Part shown: positions 62,659 through 64,000 of the stretch, one piece after another
Numbering within the stretch: position 1 is the first letter of the stretch
Layout: each line of letters opens with the position of its first letter
Assembly (NCBI RefSeq): GCF_021401345.1
Contig: NZ_JACBGE010000002.1
Span: forward strand, 1 to 64,000
DNA from: Hydrogenophaga sp. NFH-34
Lineage (GTDB): Bacteria > Pseudomonadota > Gammaproteobacteria > Burkholderiales > Burkholderiaceae_C
DNA: 64,000 nucleotides
Reading direction: 5' to 3'
Notes under the pieces: generated by a model
What the model was told of the DNA's origin: nothing
Seen by the model: the letters and a program-made list of their open reading frames with translations, nothing else
Database searches by the model: none
Program-made: the position numbers and the translations under genes

Positions 62659-63701
62659 GCCTTGGGCTCCTGCACCGGTTGAGAAGCACACAATTGCGCC
62701 TGGATGTAATCCAGGCCCAGCAGCAGCTCGATCAGTTCGGCACGGTCGAGCCGGCGGGCGTTGCGGGAGCTGAAGTCGTCGGCGTCGTCGAGCATCACGC
62801 CGCCATCGGAGAAGAAGCCTGCGTAGTCGAGGTCGCGCCCATCGGGCGGAATCCGGATGTAGCGGTCGCCGTCGACGGCACGCGCCATCTCTTCGTGCGC
62901 CACCAGGGTCTCGTGCAGCTTCTCGCCGTGGCGGGCGCCCATGTTCTGCAACGGCGTGCGGCCGCCGAAGATCTCGATCAGCGCCTCGGCCAGATCGAGC
63001 ACCGTGGCCGCAGGCGCCTTCTGGACCAGGATGTCCCCATGGCCACCCCGGGCACAGGCTTCGAGCACCAGCTCCGCCGCATCGGGCAGCGACATCATGA
63101 AGCGCGTCATGCGCGGGTCGGTGAGCGTCAGGGCCTGGCCCTGCCTGATCTGTTCGACGAAGTGCGGAATGACCGAACCGCGCGATGCCATCACGTTGCC
63201 GTACCGCGTGACACAGATGCGGGTCGGCCCGTCGGGCCAGCGGCGTGCCTTGGCAATGGCCAGCTTCTCCATGAGTGCCTTGGACATGCCCATGGCGTTG
63301 ATCGGGTAGACCGCCTTGTCGGTGCTGAGCAACACCACCGCCCCCACCTCCCGCGCCAGGGCAGCGTCCAGCACGTTTTCGGCACCCAGTGCGTTGGTGC
63401 GGATCGCCTCCAGCGGATGGAACTCGCACGAAGGCACCTGCTTGAGCGCCGCGGCGTGGAATAGCAGATCGACCCCGCGCAACAGATCGAGCAGGCCGTC
63501 GCTTTGCCGCACGTCGCCAATGTGGAAGCGCACCCGCGAGTCGTTCAGTGCCAGCCGCAGGTGGTGCTGCTTGTTTTCGTCGCGGCTGAAGATGCGGAGT
63601 TCGGCCACCCCCTCGCGCAACGCCCGTCGGGCAATGGTTTCGCCGAAAGACCCCGTGCCCCCGGTGATGGCCAGGATCTTCCCTTTCAGCAAGTCAGTCA
63701 T
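62655..63701 (-). CDS. UDP-GlcNAc 4,6-dehydratase, 5-epimerising (WbvB/WbjB/FnlA-like)
   Basis: A 348-residue short-chain dehydrogenase. ITGGTGSFGETIARRAL binds NADP, STDKAVYPINAMGMSKALMEKLAI carries Tyr-x3-Lys in the atypical MSKAL form (Asp-Lys and the Met-Ser-Lys replacing YxxxK, as in FlaA1/WbjB), and TRYGNVMASRGSVIPHF is the family block. It makes a UDP-4-keto-6-deoxy-L-hexosamine. The start overlaps the reductase stop by 8 bp, and the stop overlaps the epimerase start by 4 bp. Confidence 0.9.
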   Translation of the reverse strand: MTDLLKGKILAITGGTGSFGETIARRALREGVAELRIFSRDENKQHHLRLALNDSRVRFHIGDVRQSDGLLDLLRGVDLLFHAAALKQVPSCEFHPLEAIRTNALGAENVLDAALAREVGAVVLLSTDKAVYPINAMGMSKALMEKLAIAKARRWPDGPTRICVTRYGNVMASRGSVIPHFVEQIRQGQALTLTDPRMTRFMMSLPDAAELVLEACARGGHGDILVQKAPAATVLDLAEALIEIFGGRTPLQNMGARHGEKLHETLVAHEEMARAVDGDRYIRIPPDGRDLDYAGFFSDGGVMLDDADDFSSRNARRLDRAELIELLLGLDYIQAQLCASQPVQEPKA

Positions 63702-64000
63702 ATCGCTCCAGGGTGTGCAGGTCCGTCAGCATGTCCTGCCAGGACGGGGGGCGATAGCCCAGGGCCTCGCGCAGTCGCGTGCTGTCCAGGGAGCGGTCGA
63801 TGACCGGCTGATCGCACGGCTCGATGGGAATGGCATGGCCATAAATGCGCCCCGCCAGCGACAGGAAATCGAGCTTCGAAATCGGATCGGCGCTCAGGTG
63901 GTAGACCCCGTGAAGATCCGGCCTCGCCAGCAATCGATCCCGGACGATGCGCGCCAGTTCCAGAGAAGTGAAGCCCGAAAAGATGGCGTGCCGAAATCCG
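63694..64000 (-). CDS. RmlD-like NDP-sugar reductase, C-terminal part (cut by window edge)
   Basis: The last 101 residues of a short-chain dehydrogenase-like reductase, reading in from the window edge. GFRHAIFSGFTSLELARIV and LHGVYHLSADPISKLDFLSLAGRIYG, with the C-terminal STRLREALGYRPPSWQDML, match the RmlD family. It ends without the cupin domain found in WbjC/FnlB. In the known WbvB-WbvR-WbvD set, an RmlD-type reductase (WbvR) makes UDP-L-QuiNAc precursors, so the cluster may make L-QuiNAc rather than L-FucNAc. Overlap with the dehydratase is 8 bp. Confidence 0.8.
   Translation of the reverse strand, partial: GFRHAIFSGFTSLELARIVRDRLLARPDLHGVYHLSADPISKLDFLSLAGRIYGHAIPIEPCDQPVIDRSLDSTRLREALGYRPPSWQDMLTDLHTLERYD

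Overview
The window is high-GC DNA with dense, tightly packed genes and many ATGA start/stop overlaps. The gene families (FdsGBAD formate dehydrogenase, a sbp-cysTWA sulfate operon, rhodanese-TolC-WaaA order) and the Comamonadaceae-type palindromic repeats point to a betaproteobacterium of the Burkholderiales, most likely Comamonadaceae and perhaps Hydrogenophaga-like. The genus is an inference from gene content only.

Left part (1-21 kb). A truncated IS110-family transposase end lies against msrA, which is translationally coupled to a ModE-like/periplasmic-binding-like regulator. Divergent from these is a formate module: an OFA-family transporter, fdsG, fdsB, fdsA, fdsD and a nitroreductase. 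No fdsC is present between fdsA and fdsD. Next come a LysR/glutaryl-CoA dehydrogenase divergent pair, an MFS exporter, and a TetR-MFP-RND efflux operon with a perfect 24-bp operator touching the tetR start codon. A PCMT-like methyltransferase, a rhodanese and a TolC-family channel follow.

Middle part (21-38 kb). An envelope group holds a glycosyltransferase-like protein and a WaaA-KdkA fusion. It is followed by a DNA-repair pair (MBL-fold exonuclease and ATP-dependent ligase), two LysR/transporter or MarR-GNAT regulators, a GST, an iron-dependent alcohol dehydrogenase and a gamma-glutamyltransferase with an FNR-like box between them, a MAPEG protein and an orphan ParB-like protein. At 34.8-36.35 kb is an AT-richer island. 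It carries two small minus-strand genes (a zinc-ribbon protein and a PD-(D/E)XK nuclease-like protein) and, on the opposite strand, a frameshifted N-terminal fragment of an integron integrase. This layout is what a decayed chromosomal integron would look like. A pirin and a Tat-exported FccB-like flavoprotein follow.

Right part (39-59.4 kb) is a sulfur-scavenging region. It contains the sulfate operon sbp-cysTWA, a sulfatase with a two-permease ABC importer and its binding protein, a TauD/AtsK-type dioxygenase with a second binding protein, a divergent dioxygenase-flavin monooxygenase-MFS operon, cysK, a thiol dioxygenase with a four-domain rhodanese, and a third sulfonate-type binding protein. 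Together these would take up sulfate, sulfonates and sulfate esters, release sulfite or sulfate, and feed cysteine synthesis and thiol oxidation. A 13-bp motif and a GAATAA-type inverted repeat recur near these genes.

The last 4.5 kb enters a surface polysaccharide locus with a large glycosyltransferase-like protein and a reductase/dehydratase/epimerase set (WbvR/WbvB/WbvD-like) for a UDP-activated N-acetyl 6-deoxy-L-hexosamine. No rRNA, tRNA or CRISPR array was seen. Except for the integron-like island (35.9-36.36 kb), no gene-free stretch exceeds about 300 bases.
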